Of a stretch of DNA of 64,000 nucleotides, positions 1-9,586 are shown in pieces. The translations under genes were made by a program, and so were the position numbers. How positions within the stretch are numbered: the first letter of the stretch is position 1; every line of letters begins with the position of its first letter. The notes beneath the pieces were generated by a model. It did no database searches and was not told the DNA's origin. It saw nothing but the letters and a program-made list of their open reading frames with translations. This stretch comes from Strigamia acuminata (taxonomy: Eukaryota; Arthropoda; Chilopoda; Geophilomorpha; Linotaeniidae), in NCBI GenBank assembly GCA_949358305.1, contig OX442315.1, forward strand, positions 14,906,427-14,970,426. Direction: 5' to 3'.

Positions 1-201
1 GTATTGTGCTTTACTGCATCTCAGACACATCAGGGGTCACAACTGCAGGTCCGGCATTGGAGGGTACTCCGTGTGGTTATCTGGGAAATAGAGTGAGAAA
101 TATTTAATTTTAATTAAATCTTGAATTAATTTGAATTTTTGTGTTGTTTACAGCTGTGCATTAATGGAGAATGTGTTCGCCAAGAAGATTACAACCTTTA
201 A
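1..201 (+). CDS. 3' end of a reprolysin-like (M12B) metalloprotease gene, partial
   Basis: Two exons can be read: 1-92 (runs off the window) and 154-201, joined by a GT-AG intron of 61 bases. The joined frame ends GTPCGYLGNRLCINGECV plus seven residues and a TAA at 199-201. A GTPC...C.NGxC ending is typical of the cysteine-rich region of ADAM, ADAMTS and arthropod venom-type metalloproteases, where it follows the zinc protease and disintegrin domains. Those domains would lie upstream of the window. A poly(A) signal AATAAA follows at 225-230. The protein would be secreted. The family call rests on about 45 residues and could equally be another secreted cysteine-rich protein. Confidence 0.6.
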
Positions 202-230
202 TTTCATCCTGTATATTATATGGTAATAAA

Positions 231-709
231 ATATACCAGTTCAATGATTGTTGTCATTATTTCTCTGGTTTCTTGATTCTGTTACATACCCAGGCTAATT
301 AGGCCTCATCGCCATACAGGAAAAGTTGAGCCAGTACTATTGAATATAAATGGGTCTTGTCAAACTCGAATGATTGGAAATATCCAACATTTTCAATGTC
401 AGTGTCCTAAACCAAGTGCGCCCTCTATTATCAATTTCAAAAGATTTTTGGAATTTTTCGATTTAAAAAGATAAAATTATAATATCTGTAAGATATTATA
501 TTTGCATTTCTTTCCTTGGCTTTATTCAACACGATTAAACTCCCTCGTTTTCATTTCCAAAATATCATTAAAACCTTCCCCTAATGGAGTAGTTACAAAA
601 TCCATCGCAAGGATGGCGCTCGACATCCGTCGTCATACTGACGGCCTCGTTGTAGTCTTCCGTTAAGTCTTCTTCCCCCAAACCCGGATAGATATGTGGA
701 TAATACAAT
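231..709. other. intergenic region between metalloprotease and SLC17A9-like genes
   Basis: About 480 bases with no convincing exon. It must hold the promoter and 5' UTR of the downstream transporter gene, whose first in-frame ATG is at 710 and whose frame is closed by TAA at 701-703. No TATA box stands out. Confidence 0.5.
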
Positions 710-3700
710 ATGGTTGCAAAAGTTCACGACACACAAATGAATAATGTGAACGGAACGATACCAAACCAAAAGAAATCAGATGACAAGCAATGGATAAGGT
801 ACCACCAATCACCCACTTAACAACCCACTGTCAACACGTGATCAACCTTCCGTTTTTAATTTCTAATTAACAAAAATTAATTTTTTTCCAAAAATTTAAC
901 AGGGGCAAAAAAAATGTCTGGCTTGGGACCTTATTCTGTGGCTGCGCGGCGCTGTACGCGTGCAGAACCACAATGCCAATCACAATCGTCGCCATTACTA
1001 AGGAATTGCAATGGTCGAAAACCGACGCCGTAAGAATTATTGAATTTTACAATTTTTACGTTAATTTTTACGTATCGATTGGTTTAAAAAATATAAACAA
1101 GTTTAAATGACTCTAATGTGTGTTTTTGTTTTGTTTTTTTTACTCGCAGGGTTCAGTATTATCGTGTTTCTTCTGGGGTTATTCGTTGACTCAAGTAATC
1201 GGTGGATATTTGAGCGACAGATTCGGAGGAGAGTTTGTCATTATGAGCGCAGCTATCGGGTGGTCAGTCATCACATTTTGGACCCCGCAAATAATCAGGA
1301 CGTTCGATGATCACAGTGTGACCTTAAAATTTGTTATTTTGTCCCGTGTTCTAATGGGATTGTGCCAAGGTCGGGATAATTAATTACTATTTGTTTTGAA
1401 ATTTATTAGTTGGTTTTTGATTTTTAGAATTTATTTACGTTTGGAGGAAGTTTTTTTCCGAGTTAAATGTAAAACTTCCTCGATGTTTTGGTTTGAATGA
1501 AAAATTGAGGAATTTTTATTTTAACAGAAAAATTAATGATCTGAAATTAGATTAGTTTCTAACGAAAATGGAAGTTTTATATGATTTAGAAAGGAAAATA
1601 TTTATTTCCTTCACTTACCGTAAAGCTCTGAATAAACGCCAGGGGGTTTAATCTGTTTTGAGACCCGAACCACTAGGCAGTTATTTGAGCAGAGCGATTT
1701 TGACAATAAAAATTGTAATTTTTACAACAAAATCGTGATTTTTACAACAAAATTGTGATTTTTACAACTAAATTGTGATTTTTACAACTAAATTTGTGAT
1801 TTTTACAACTAAATTTGTGATTTTTACAACTAAATTTGTGATTTTCACAACTGAATTTGTGATTTTTACAACTAAATTTGTGATTTTTACAACTAAATTT
1901 GTGATTTTCACAACTGAATTTGTGATTTTCACAACTGAATTTGTGATTTTTACAACTAAATTTGTGATTTTCACAACTAAATTTGTGATTTTTACATAAA
2001 AATCGATAATTTTCATAAAAATTATCCATTTTAATTACTTTTAGCGCTTTACGGTATTTGACACAAACATCAAAATGGCAGATTATATAAAATGAAAGTC
2101 GCAGGATGTTTTTATTTACGTTTAAAAATTTTTCTTTGAAAACAGTAGTTCTAATAATTAGAATAAAAACAAAAAAATATTTTCTCCGAATTTATTTTTA
2201 TTAATATTATTATTATTCTTGATTCATTAGGAATGCATTTTCCGAGCGTTACTAGTCTCTCATCTCAACGTTTACCCGACGAAGACCGAACGTCATTTTT
2301 CAGCACTGCGTCGGCTGGAGTTCATTTAGGGTACAAAATAGCGAACTCAAAAACGTTAATCAATTGTACAAATTCTAAATTGAATTGATTTACTAAAATT
2401 TTTGTTACAGAACCATTTTTTCGGGCAGTATCGGCTCGTACGTACTGGAGAGCTACGGCTGGCCGACTGTTTTCCATGTAACAGGTGTTCAAAAGCACTT
2501 AAAAACGGAATTTATTTTGAGATTTATTTTATTTATTGGGATTGCAGGTGTGTTTGCTGTGTCGTGGGTGCTATTTTTGAAGTATTTTGTGATAGAAAGA
2601 CAAATCAGTTTGAATTTGCCACGAAATAACGCAGAAAGCCAAACGCAACAACAAATCCTTCCGGTTAGGACTTCGGTGCCTTGGCTCATTTTATTCCGGT
2701 CGTCAGGATTTTGGTGAGGATTTAATGGCTTGAATTTTAAATGAAAGGTTGAATTAATTTTTGAACGATTTAATTTGATGTAGGGCGATGATTATAAGTC
2801 ATATTTGCGAGACTAATTCTACACACATATTGATATCATGGCTTCCAACTTATTTTCATGAAAATTTTCCAGGATCAAAGGGATGGGTTTTCAATGTTGT
2901 TCCGTGGATTATTTGTATTCCCTTCTCAATACTTGGTGGTTGGACAGCTGAAAATTTAATTCGGAAAGGTATAATACAACAGTTTTGGTATTTTGCTATT
3001 TGCGTATATCCAAGGGATTGTTCGTGCAAATATTGAATTTTTATGTGTTTCTTTTATCTAAAGGGATACATTTTCTAAAAAAATGTATTTTTTTGCTTTA
3101 AAATGTGTTTTTTTTTTATCCGGAAATACATTATTTGGCATGAAAATGATATTTTCAGTTTTAAATTAGTGTTACTTGCTTAGAAAATTGGATTTTCAGC
3201 ATAAAAATTTGGGTTTTTGGTTTAAAATTACATTGTTTGAGCTAAGTAATTGCATTTTTAGTTTAAAATTTGTACAGCTAGGTCTATCAATTGGATTTTT
3301 TCTGCATAAAATTGCATTTTTTAGTGTAAATTTGCATTTTTCAGCGTAAAATTGTATTTTTCAACGTAAAATTGTATTTTTCAACGTAAAATTTTATTTT
3401 TTAGCGTAAAATTGCATTTTTCAGCGTAAAATTGCATTTTTCAGCGTAAAATTGCATTTTTCAGCATAAAATTGCCTTTTTCTGTATAAAATTGCATTAT
3501 TTTGCTTAAAAATTGCATTCTTTCATTTAAAAATTGCATTTTTTTGTCTAAAAATTAAGGTTTTATTTACAAATTGCATTATTTGACCTAAAAATGGTAT
3601 TTTTGTACATGCAAAATGCATACAAAATGCATACTAAACATCTTAAACGAATTTTAAAACACCTTTATTTCTATTTCAATTAGGTTTCACCGTTACATTT

Positions 3701-4190
3701 GTAAGGAAATTAATGGAGGTAAATATAGCAAACAAGAATTACTAATATAAAATTATAAAATTGTTTATCTAAAATCCCTACACAGACATTAGCACAACTG
3801 GGGAAAGCCGTTTTCCTACTCTTAATAGGAAGTGTACAAAGTTTCGAAGCCGCATTATTTTGTATGACATTCGCACTCGCTGCAGGAAGTTTTCACAACT
3901 GCGCGGTTTTCATCAATCCTCAAGATATCGCTCCCAAATATGCGGGATCTGTATTTGGTTAGATGATAATTATTTAACAACTAATTTAACATTAAATTTT
4001 TAATTCTTAATTTCTAGGTCTTATGAATATGGCGGGTGCCATTCCAGGTTTTATCGGTGTGTACTTAGCGGGACATATTCTCGAAGTGACCGGCAGTTGG
4101 ATAGCGGTTTTTAACATAACCGCTATGGTTAATGTTGTCGGAGCTTTAGTGTATGTTTGTTTTGGAACTGGAAAAAGCATTGTGCCCTAG
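710..4190 (+). CDS. SLC17A9: SLC17A9-like vesicular (nucleotide) transporter, ten exons, complete
   Basis: Ten exons with GT-AG borders join in one frame: 710-798, 903-1029, 1150-1369, 2231-2330, 2411-2484, 2548-2713, 2784-2968, 3684-3718, 3786-3957 and 4018-4190. The sum is 1,341 nt, a 446-residue protein, close to the usual SLC17A9 length. It is a major facilitator superfamily membrane protein. Recognisable parts are the first membrane segment ending ACRTTMP (about residue 50), the loop GGYLSDRFGG, the segment SRVLMGLCQG, and SWLPTYF followed by FNVVPW in the second half. SLC17A9 (VNUT) loads ATP into secretory vesicles; other SLC17 members carry glutamate, sialate or phosphate, so the substrate is inferred. 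The start is ATG 710, because an in-frame stop lies just upstream; a second in-frame ATG is at 737. Introns 3 and 7 carry minisatellites. The 3' end seeds the duplicated fragments at 26480 and 52106. Confidence 0.88.
1700..2015. repeat. 21-bp minisatellite in SLC17A9-like intron 3
   Basis: About 14 tandem copies of a 21-base unit, GTGATTTTTACAACTAAATTT with small changes. Because 21 is a multiple of three the array reads open in several frames on both strands, which creates meaningless repetitive ORFs. It lies wholly within intron 3. Confidence 0.9.
3290..3500. repeat. 20-bp degenerate minisatellite in SLC17A9-like intron 7
   Basis: Tandem copies of a unit near GCATTTTTCAGCGTAAAATT, with decayed copies spreading from about 3060 to 3600. 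The array fills most of the 715-base intron 7. Confidence 0.8.
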
Positions 4191-4317
4191 AAGTGATTAT
4201 TTAATTAACAAAAATTAAGAAAATTGTATTTTTGTATACTAGTCAAATGTTTCCAAAAAGGGACCAGTTTTATATGAGGGTGTAATAAAAATAATTGATG
4301 ATGATTATGATATAGAT
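4191..4317 (+). other. 3' UTR start of the SLC17A9-like gene
   Basis: Untranslated sequence after the TAG stop. The 13 kb Gypsy element interrupts it at 4318, and homology with later copies resumes at 17435. The same sequence recurs at 26530-26670 and 52160-52290. Confidence 0.65.
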
Positions 4318-5356
4318 TGTCACGTCGTAGTCGACTTTTTAACAATGGTTTCGGAAATTTAAGAATTTCCAGGGATTGTAATAACCAGAAAATTTAGGTT
4401 CGCAGGCGCTGCAACTCTTAAAACTTTGCCGGGGGTGGTAGCTAGGTTAAGACAGCGTCTATTCGTGAAATCTGTATTTTATGGGTGCAGGATTCAATTC
4501 GGGCGCCGTACAAAATGGCGAACGTTGATACTCGAATTTTAAGACCAAATATCGTTCTTCACTAGGGAAAATGTCGTCATATGCTAGGCGTACTTACGAA
4601 GAGTATGTTTCTTCTCCTGAACACGCGCAAACGTTGGGTGAACGCGCAAACAGGTACCAAACCGCAGACAACGTCGTCGAACCGTTGATAATGAAATGAA
4701 TACGCAATTGAGACGAGTATGAGTTCAAAATGTCTAGGCTGAGGAGGAAGTCACAGTCGTGGCATAAAATGTATTGACGAATTGAGACCGTCGAATACGC
4801 CGTTTTTCCAGTAATTCGTACGCAAATAATGGGCAAATAATAAATGTTGTGGTTAGTTAGACTAACATGAGAATTCGGGCTGCATAATGACCGTATGCGT
4901 TGAGACGCAACATAATCGCACTTGGAAATCTCCTAGTTGAGACAGGAGCTGTTGTCTAGTCGAAGGCGAAAATTATTCTCTCTGTCAAAATGTCTTGACA
5001 GAACAAGTCACCTCTGATCACATGTCAAAGGCCAAGTCAATTCCCAATGGGGACTGGGCAGAAAACAGGCGATCAGGGGTGAAATATGCAAATTTAGAGC
5101 GCGATTATATCAACTTATTGCAGAATTCTCATGAATTGTCTGGATGGGGTGATTAAAACCAGGCCAAATTAAAGATAAATATCAAAAATAAGGAAAATAA
5201 TACAAAATAAAATAATAAATTTAGATTTGGGAAAAATAAAATAATTTAAAGGAATTAGAACAATTTCTCAATAAAATTAGGGGAAAATTAAGGGAAAGGC
5301 GCAAAATGCGCTTAAAATTTTGAAAATTATTACTGTCTAAAGTCAGGACCGTGACA
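4318..5356 (-). repeat. 3' LTR of the 13 kb Gypsy element
   Basis: 1,039 bases, beginning TGTCACGTCG on the plus strand and ending GGACCGTGACA, so the element-sense termini are TG...CA. It matches 16396-17434 throughout. An 80-codon minus-strand ORF at 4594-4836 recurs in every LTR copy and is probably incidental. Confidence 0.93.
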
Positions 5357-6190
5357 TTCCCCCCCACCTAGATGTTTATTATATGGTCTTTATATAATCA
5401 ACATCTAAATGGAGTTAACAAACATGATTGATAAAAATTTGAACATATAAATAAATAAAAATAATGAATCAATAACATTAATCTCATAATAAACACATAA
5501 CATAGGTAGGGATTTATTTGGACAGACGCAACAGGCGCACAACTCGGCGCAATTACAGACTAGAACAAACAAACACAAACAAATGGGTCTAGGAGAGGAA
5601 TATTGTAAAAAATCGTTTGATTAAAAATTAACAGAATCAATAGACATTTAGGCGCTAACTACGACTAAATTCTAAACAAAATAATAAAATTTGTTAAATT
5701 ATTTGATAACACTTGAAATCAACAATGGTATTCTTTGTTATGACTAGGAAATAAAATAATTTAAGATTAATTAACAATGCCTATGAGTAGCAAAATCTCT
5801 ATAAAAATGTAAATTATTAGCAAATAAAAATATTGATTAGGCGCTGATTTAGCGTTAATTATCACAATAATAAGATAGTAAAATTTCAATGATCACAAAT
5901 GGTTAATAAAAATGATTAGCAAAAATGATTAGTAAAATATAAATATCAAAAAATAAAAAGTTCGCAAACGAATATTATCTTCCTTCGTAGGCGTTTGGAT
6001 TTTCACGGAATTTTACGTAAAAAATCTTCATCGAGGCGCATAACAATCACATTTTAAACAATTATAACACTTATCGTTTGTATCACAATTATCACAATAA
6101 AGTCCGCACACACAACAGTTCGTATATGGGTTTCCAGGAGGCGCAAAGTCACTTGTAGGTTTGAAAGTCAATTTCAGGAGTTTTATTTTC
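5357..6190 (-). other. polypurine tract and 3' untranslated part of the 13 kb element
   Basis: About 830 AT-rich bases between the 3' LTR and the end of ORF3. The minus strand of 5357-5371 reads GGTGGGGGGGAA next to the LTR, a good polypurine tract for plus-strand priming. Nothing else is recognisable. Confidence 0.7.
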
Positions 6191-9055
6191 TTAAAATGCA
6201 GATGCGCCCTGACCGTCCATCGCATAATAGACCAGTCTAAGCGCTGTTTTCACGAGGATCACTCTCACCTGTTGTTTAGAAGTCGCGTAGCACTTCCGGC
6301 TAATTCGGTTCACTCGGTAAAGGAAATGTCCAACATAATATTGTTTAATGATGGACAACAATTTTTCGCCCGCGCTGTGATCAAGCTGCAAGTCCGAAAA
6401 GATGATCGTTTCGAAAAGGCGCGTCAGAATACTCCAATCTACGACCAATTCGATTTTAGGCTCCCACGGCAATGAGTAGAAAATATCATCAATCGGGATA
6501 ATTTCCTCCATGATTGCCAATGCGCAAGTTGGCTCTACGAGACGCTTCTCCTTAGGCTTTGGTTCGACCGGTTCGCGCAAACTCTCACGTGTGACAACTT
6601 CGCCTGGATCGTCATCTTTTTCCTTTGGAGGTGTCAAAATTATTTTTGGCATCCTCGACATCAATGGCGATCGACGTCCACCTCTCGCACCGCCCCGTCC
6701 AACTCCAGGAAGTCTGAAAGGCTCGTCGACCTGAATTACCTCAATTTTGTTGTGTTTTTGCGCCGCCAGGAATGCTTTGTGGTTCTCCTCGTCGCCCGTT
6801 GACTCGCGAAGCGACTCGACATCCGACATTGAATAATCCACATCCGACGATAACTCCGAGGCGAGTATTCCTGTGTCCGCCACGATTACGGGATCGTATC
6901 TGAATGAATATTTGGTTCGGGGATCTGCCAATTTCGGATTTTCGGCAATTGCGTCCTCAAATTGTTGCACCAATTTTTCAGGCGCCAACTCGATGAGAAT
7001 CTTTTCTGAAAAGTTCTTAATTTCATCCTCCGTCATGATCAACTCTGGATCCAGTGGTGGTTTGGCGGGCGCATTTCTTTCGTCCTCCAGTCGCTGGGCC
7101 TCCCTGAGCGCGTCGGCCTCACGAAATCGTTTAACGGCGTCGCGACGACTCTGATGCATTTGGGTGATGATCTCTTTTAAATTAAAGTGCACGGCGTGCA
7201 CAATGAGGTGATGCACCGCGTGTTCGTCTCCGGTACAGTCCTTTGTCATTTTCGCTTCAATTTCCTTCGCGATGTTCCCGAGGCGTCCGAAAATCGTTCC
7301 GACGACCGTCTTGAAGTCCGAGGCGCTGACGTTGAAATCCAAATTAATCGACATCTTAAAAAGTTCGCTCCATCCTTCCGATCTCAGGTTGATTCGTCCT
7401 TGACCCCTGTTCTCCATGGGGTACAGTATCTCAAGCTCGTGGCGCCGAAATATTTCGGACATCTGGGTGAAAATACGGTCTGGGCGCATCGTACATCCAT
7501 TTCGGTCGAATCCCTGGAGATAACGTGGCTTCAGAGATGCGCATCCTTCCGACGACGTTGATCCGCTCGAGACCGCCGAAATGGCCTTAGCAATTGGATT
7601 AGAAATCTTGCTTTCCAATTTCTTGATGTCGTGGATCCTTGCGCATTCCTCTGCATCTCTCGCAATCTCAGCAGCGATATTCGCGATGGATGAAGACGGT
7701 GTGAAGTTTAACAACGCCTTAATATCTCGGTCAACCTGTGGGGAAAAATCAGCTTTAATTAGTTTTTTGTTAAAATCAGCAATTGTGTCCATCTGTGTGT
7801 TTGAAGTTGCAATTTTGGAGTACGTAATCGGCACTGATGTCGCAGCAACTGAAGTCATCATCTTGGGCGTCACATTCGATTGGGTCACAGTAGTGGTATC
7901 GACAGATTGAGCAGCTTGGCTTGATTCGGACGTCTCAATCGAAGACGATTTGTTCTTCACGACATAAAAGTAAGGAATGATGATTGGCGCAGCAGTGGTC
8001 ACCGTAGTAACGTTGGTTGACTTCGCCTCCGCCGCCGTCATACTCGATTCCGTTTTAATAATCGGGGTCGACATCGTGTTGATATTGCTAATTTTTTCTC
8101 TCTCTCTTCTATTTTCTTCATTTTTTACTACCTTTTTAGCCACTTGGTCGTGCAACGAAAGTTCTTCAGTCGATTCGATGACAGGCGACGCAATAGGCGC
8201 TCCACCAACCGCTCCGTTTTCCTCAACGATGACTGAAGAGACGTCCAATGCTGGTCCGGATCGTCCCGTCACGAAGTGAGTGTCCCGGTTCGCCTCCGCT
8301 CCGATCCTTTTCGTCACTTTCTGCGTGTATTCCTTCAAACGGTGCGTGCTCCGCTCCTCGTACGTATGTCGTGGACGCAGATTTGAATGCTGAAATGGCA
8401 AGTCGGCCGCAACTCTCTCCGGCTCCGAATACGCTTTTTTCGCATCCGCGATTACATTGGGCGCCGTCAAACACAGTTCTATACCCGATTCCACATCGTA
8501 GGTCTTTCCTTCAGGCGTCACAAACTGGTCCGGAAGCTCGGCAGGTTGCTCGCCGGCAATTATGTAGGCTCCCTCCGGATATTTCCAAGTCAACAGCCGG
8601 ATTCCTTTCTCCTTCGCCAATTGCTTTATGCGTGCCAAATATGACGCGTGTGCATGACGAAAACGAGCGATGGCGTTTGCACTGCCAAATGGAATCCTCG
8701 GCGGCGGAAAATCCACTCCAGCCAACGAAGTTTTATCTATCGACTCGTAGCCCAATACATAAGCGAACATAAGGCGCATCCATTTCCGAAATTTGCAACG
8801 ACGCAAGTCACCGCCGCCCCGACACGCTCGGCATTCTCGTGGCGCCCGCAGTTGGTATATTTCAAATCCCGTTCCGCTACAAACTGGGCACAGTTCATAG
8901 TTTGGAAAACTTTGGTCGTTTGGGTGGTCCGGATGAAAGCGTGGCACCAGTCCTTCGCCCGACGCTTCAATTGGTGGCATCGGCAGGTATTTTGGATAAC
9001 CTTTTTGCGTTGGTTTTGGAATCGTAATTGTTACTTTTGAATCGTAGGACGCCAT
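6191..9055 (-). CDS. ORF3 of the 13 kb Gypsy element, unknown protein with DnaJ-like zinc motifs
   Basis: 954 codons, open throughout, in the place where env lies in errantivirus-like elements. It does not look like an envelope: I see no signal peptide, no clear transmembrane anchor and no furin-type site. Residues 56-63 read CPVCSGTG and 75-82 CRACRGGG, two copies of the CxxCxGxG signature of the DnaJ zinc domain, twelve residues apart. Residues about 230-430 are rich in Ser, Thr, Ala and Lys and look disordered. About 450-740 is mixed alpha-helical, with acidic and Arg-rich stretches including GVGRGGARGGRR. The last 110 residues are more hydrophobic. A good 3' splice site (CACTTTACAG on the minus strand, 9065-9074) lies ten bases before the ATG, so ORF3 is probably made from a spliced subgenomic RNA. 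Function unknown. Confidence 0.85.
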   Translation of the reverse strand: MASYDSKVTITIPKPTQKGYPKYLPMPPIEASGEGLVPRFHPDHPNDQSFPNYELCPVCSGTGFEIYQLRAPRECRACRGGGDLRRCKFRKWMRLMFAYVLGYESIDKTSLAGVDFPPPRIPFGSANAIARFRHAHASYLARIKQLAKEKGIRLLTWKYPEGAYIIAGEQPAELPDQFVTPEGKTYDVESGIELCLTAPNVIADAKKAYSEPERVAADLPFQHSNLRPRHTYEERSTHRLKEYTQKVTKRIGAEANRDTHFVTGRSGPALDVSSVIVEENGAVGGAPIASPVIESTEELSLHDQVAKKVVKNEENRREREKISNINTMSTPIIKTESSMTAAEAKSTNVTTVTTAAPIIIPYFYVVKNKSSSIETSESSQAAQSVDTTTVTQSNVTPKMMTSVAATSVPITYSKIATSNTQMDTIADFNKKLIKADFSPQVDRDIKALLNFTPSSSIANIAAEIARDAEECARIHDIKKLESKISNPIAKAISAVSSGSTSSEGCASLKPRYLQGFDRNGCTMRPDRIFTQMSEIFRRHELEILYPMENRGQGRINLRSEGWSELFKMSINLDFNVSASDFKTVVGTIFGRLGNIAKEIEAKMTKDCTGDEHAVHHLIVHAVHFNLKEIITQMHQSRRDAVKRFREADALREAQRLEDERNAPAKPPLDPELIMTEDEIKNFSEKILIELAPEKLVQQFEDAIAENPKLADPRTKYSFRYDPVIVADTGILASELSSDVDYSMSDVESLRESTGDEENHKAFLAAQKHNKIEVIQVDEPFRLPGVGRGGARGGRRSPLMSRMPKIILTPPKEKDDDPGEVVTRESLREPVEPKPKEKRLVEPTCALAIMEEIIPIDDIFYSLPWEPKIELVVDWSILTRLFETIIFSDLQLDHSAGEKLLSIIKQYYVGHFLYRVNRISRKCYATSKQQVRVILVKTALRLVYYAMDGQGASAF

Positions 9056-9586
9056 AATAAATTACTGTAAAGTGAAACTAAAAGAAATGGAAATTTTCTA
9101 TGAAGAAAAAGTTATTTTAGCGAAAATATTCAATTAAAATTAAATTGTTGTGAGATAGAAAGTACTTACGGGTGATAGACGCACAATTTCTAACAATATT
9201 TATCCAATTTAAGTGATTGTTAAGTTTTTTGAGGCGCGACTATTCAGACGCAAATTAAAATGTGGCTAAGTCGTGCCCTCACATGTCTTTAATACACGCG
9301 GTCTCGCTACGGGGTCGCCTCGTCATAAAATATGACACGGACCTCTCGCGTGAACGAGATTTAATCACGCACTTCGAAGAAGCATGAGTTTGGACTTAGT
9401 AAATTTTTGTATCATCATTTTAAATTGATGAATTTCAAATTCCTAAACTAATCTTTACTTACTATTTTCAGCGTCTATCCTCCGTAAATATTTGGTTTAA
9501 AGCAGGGAAAATTATAAACACAGGAAGGAAAGAAGGTTGGGTAAAGTAAAGAAAGAAATAAAATTATAAAATGAAAAGAAATTAAG
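9056..9586 (-). promoter_or_regulatory. pol-ORF3 spacer with candidate splice acceptor
   Basis: About 530 noncoding bases between the pol stop and the ORF3 start. The minus strand at 9065-9074 reads CACTTTACAG, preceded by a pyrimidine-rich stretch, and is followed ten bases later by ATG. This resembles the acceptor that feeds env in env-bearing Gypsy elements. No matching donor was identified with confidence. Confidence 0.5.

Noticed and set aside
1742-2029. Repetitive ORFs on both strands of the intron 3 minisatellite
   Set aside because: The unit is 21 bases, so any frame free of stops in one unit stays open; it lies within an intron of the transporter gene.
4594-4836. 80-aa ORF repeated in all three LTR copies
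   Set aside because: It lies in LTR sequence and no protein feature supports it; conservation follows from LTR identity.
8248-8772. 174-aa plus-strand ORF within ORF3
   Set aside because: Antisense shadow of the 954-codon frame with no recognisable domain.
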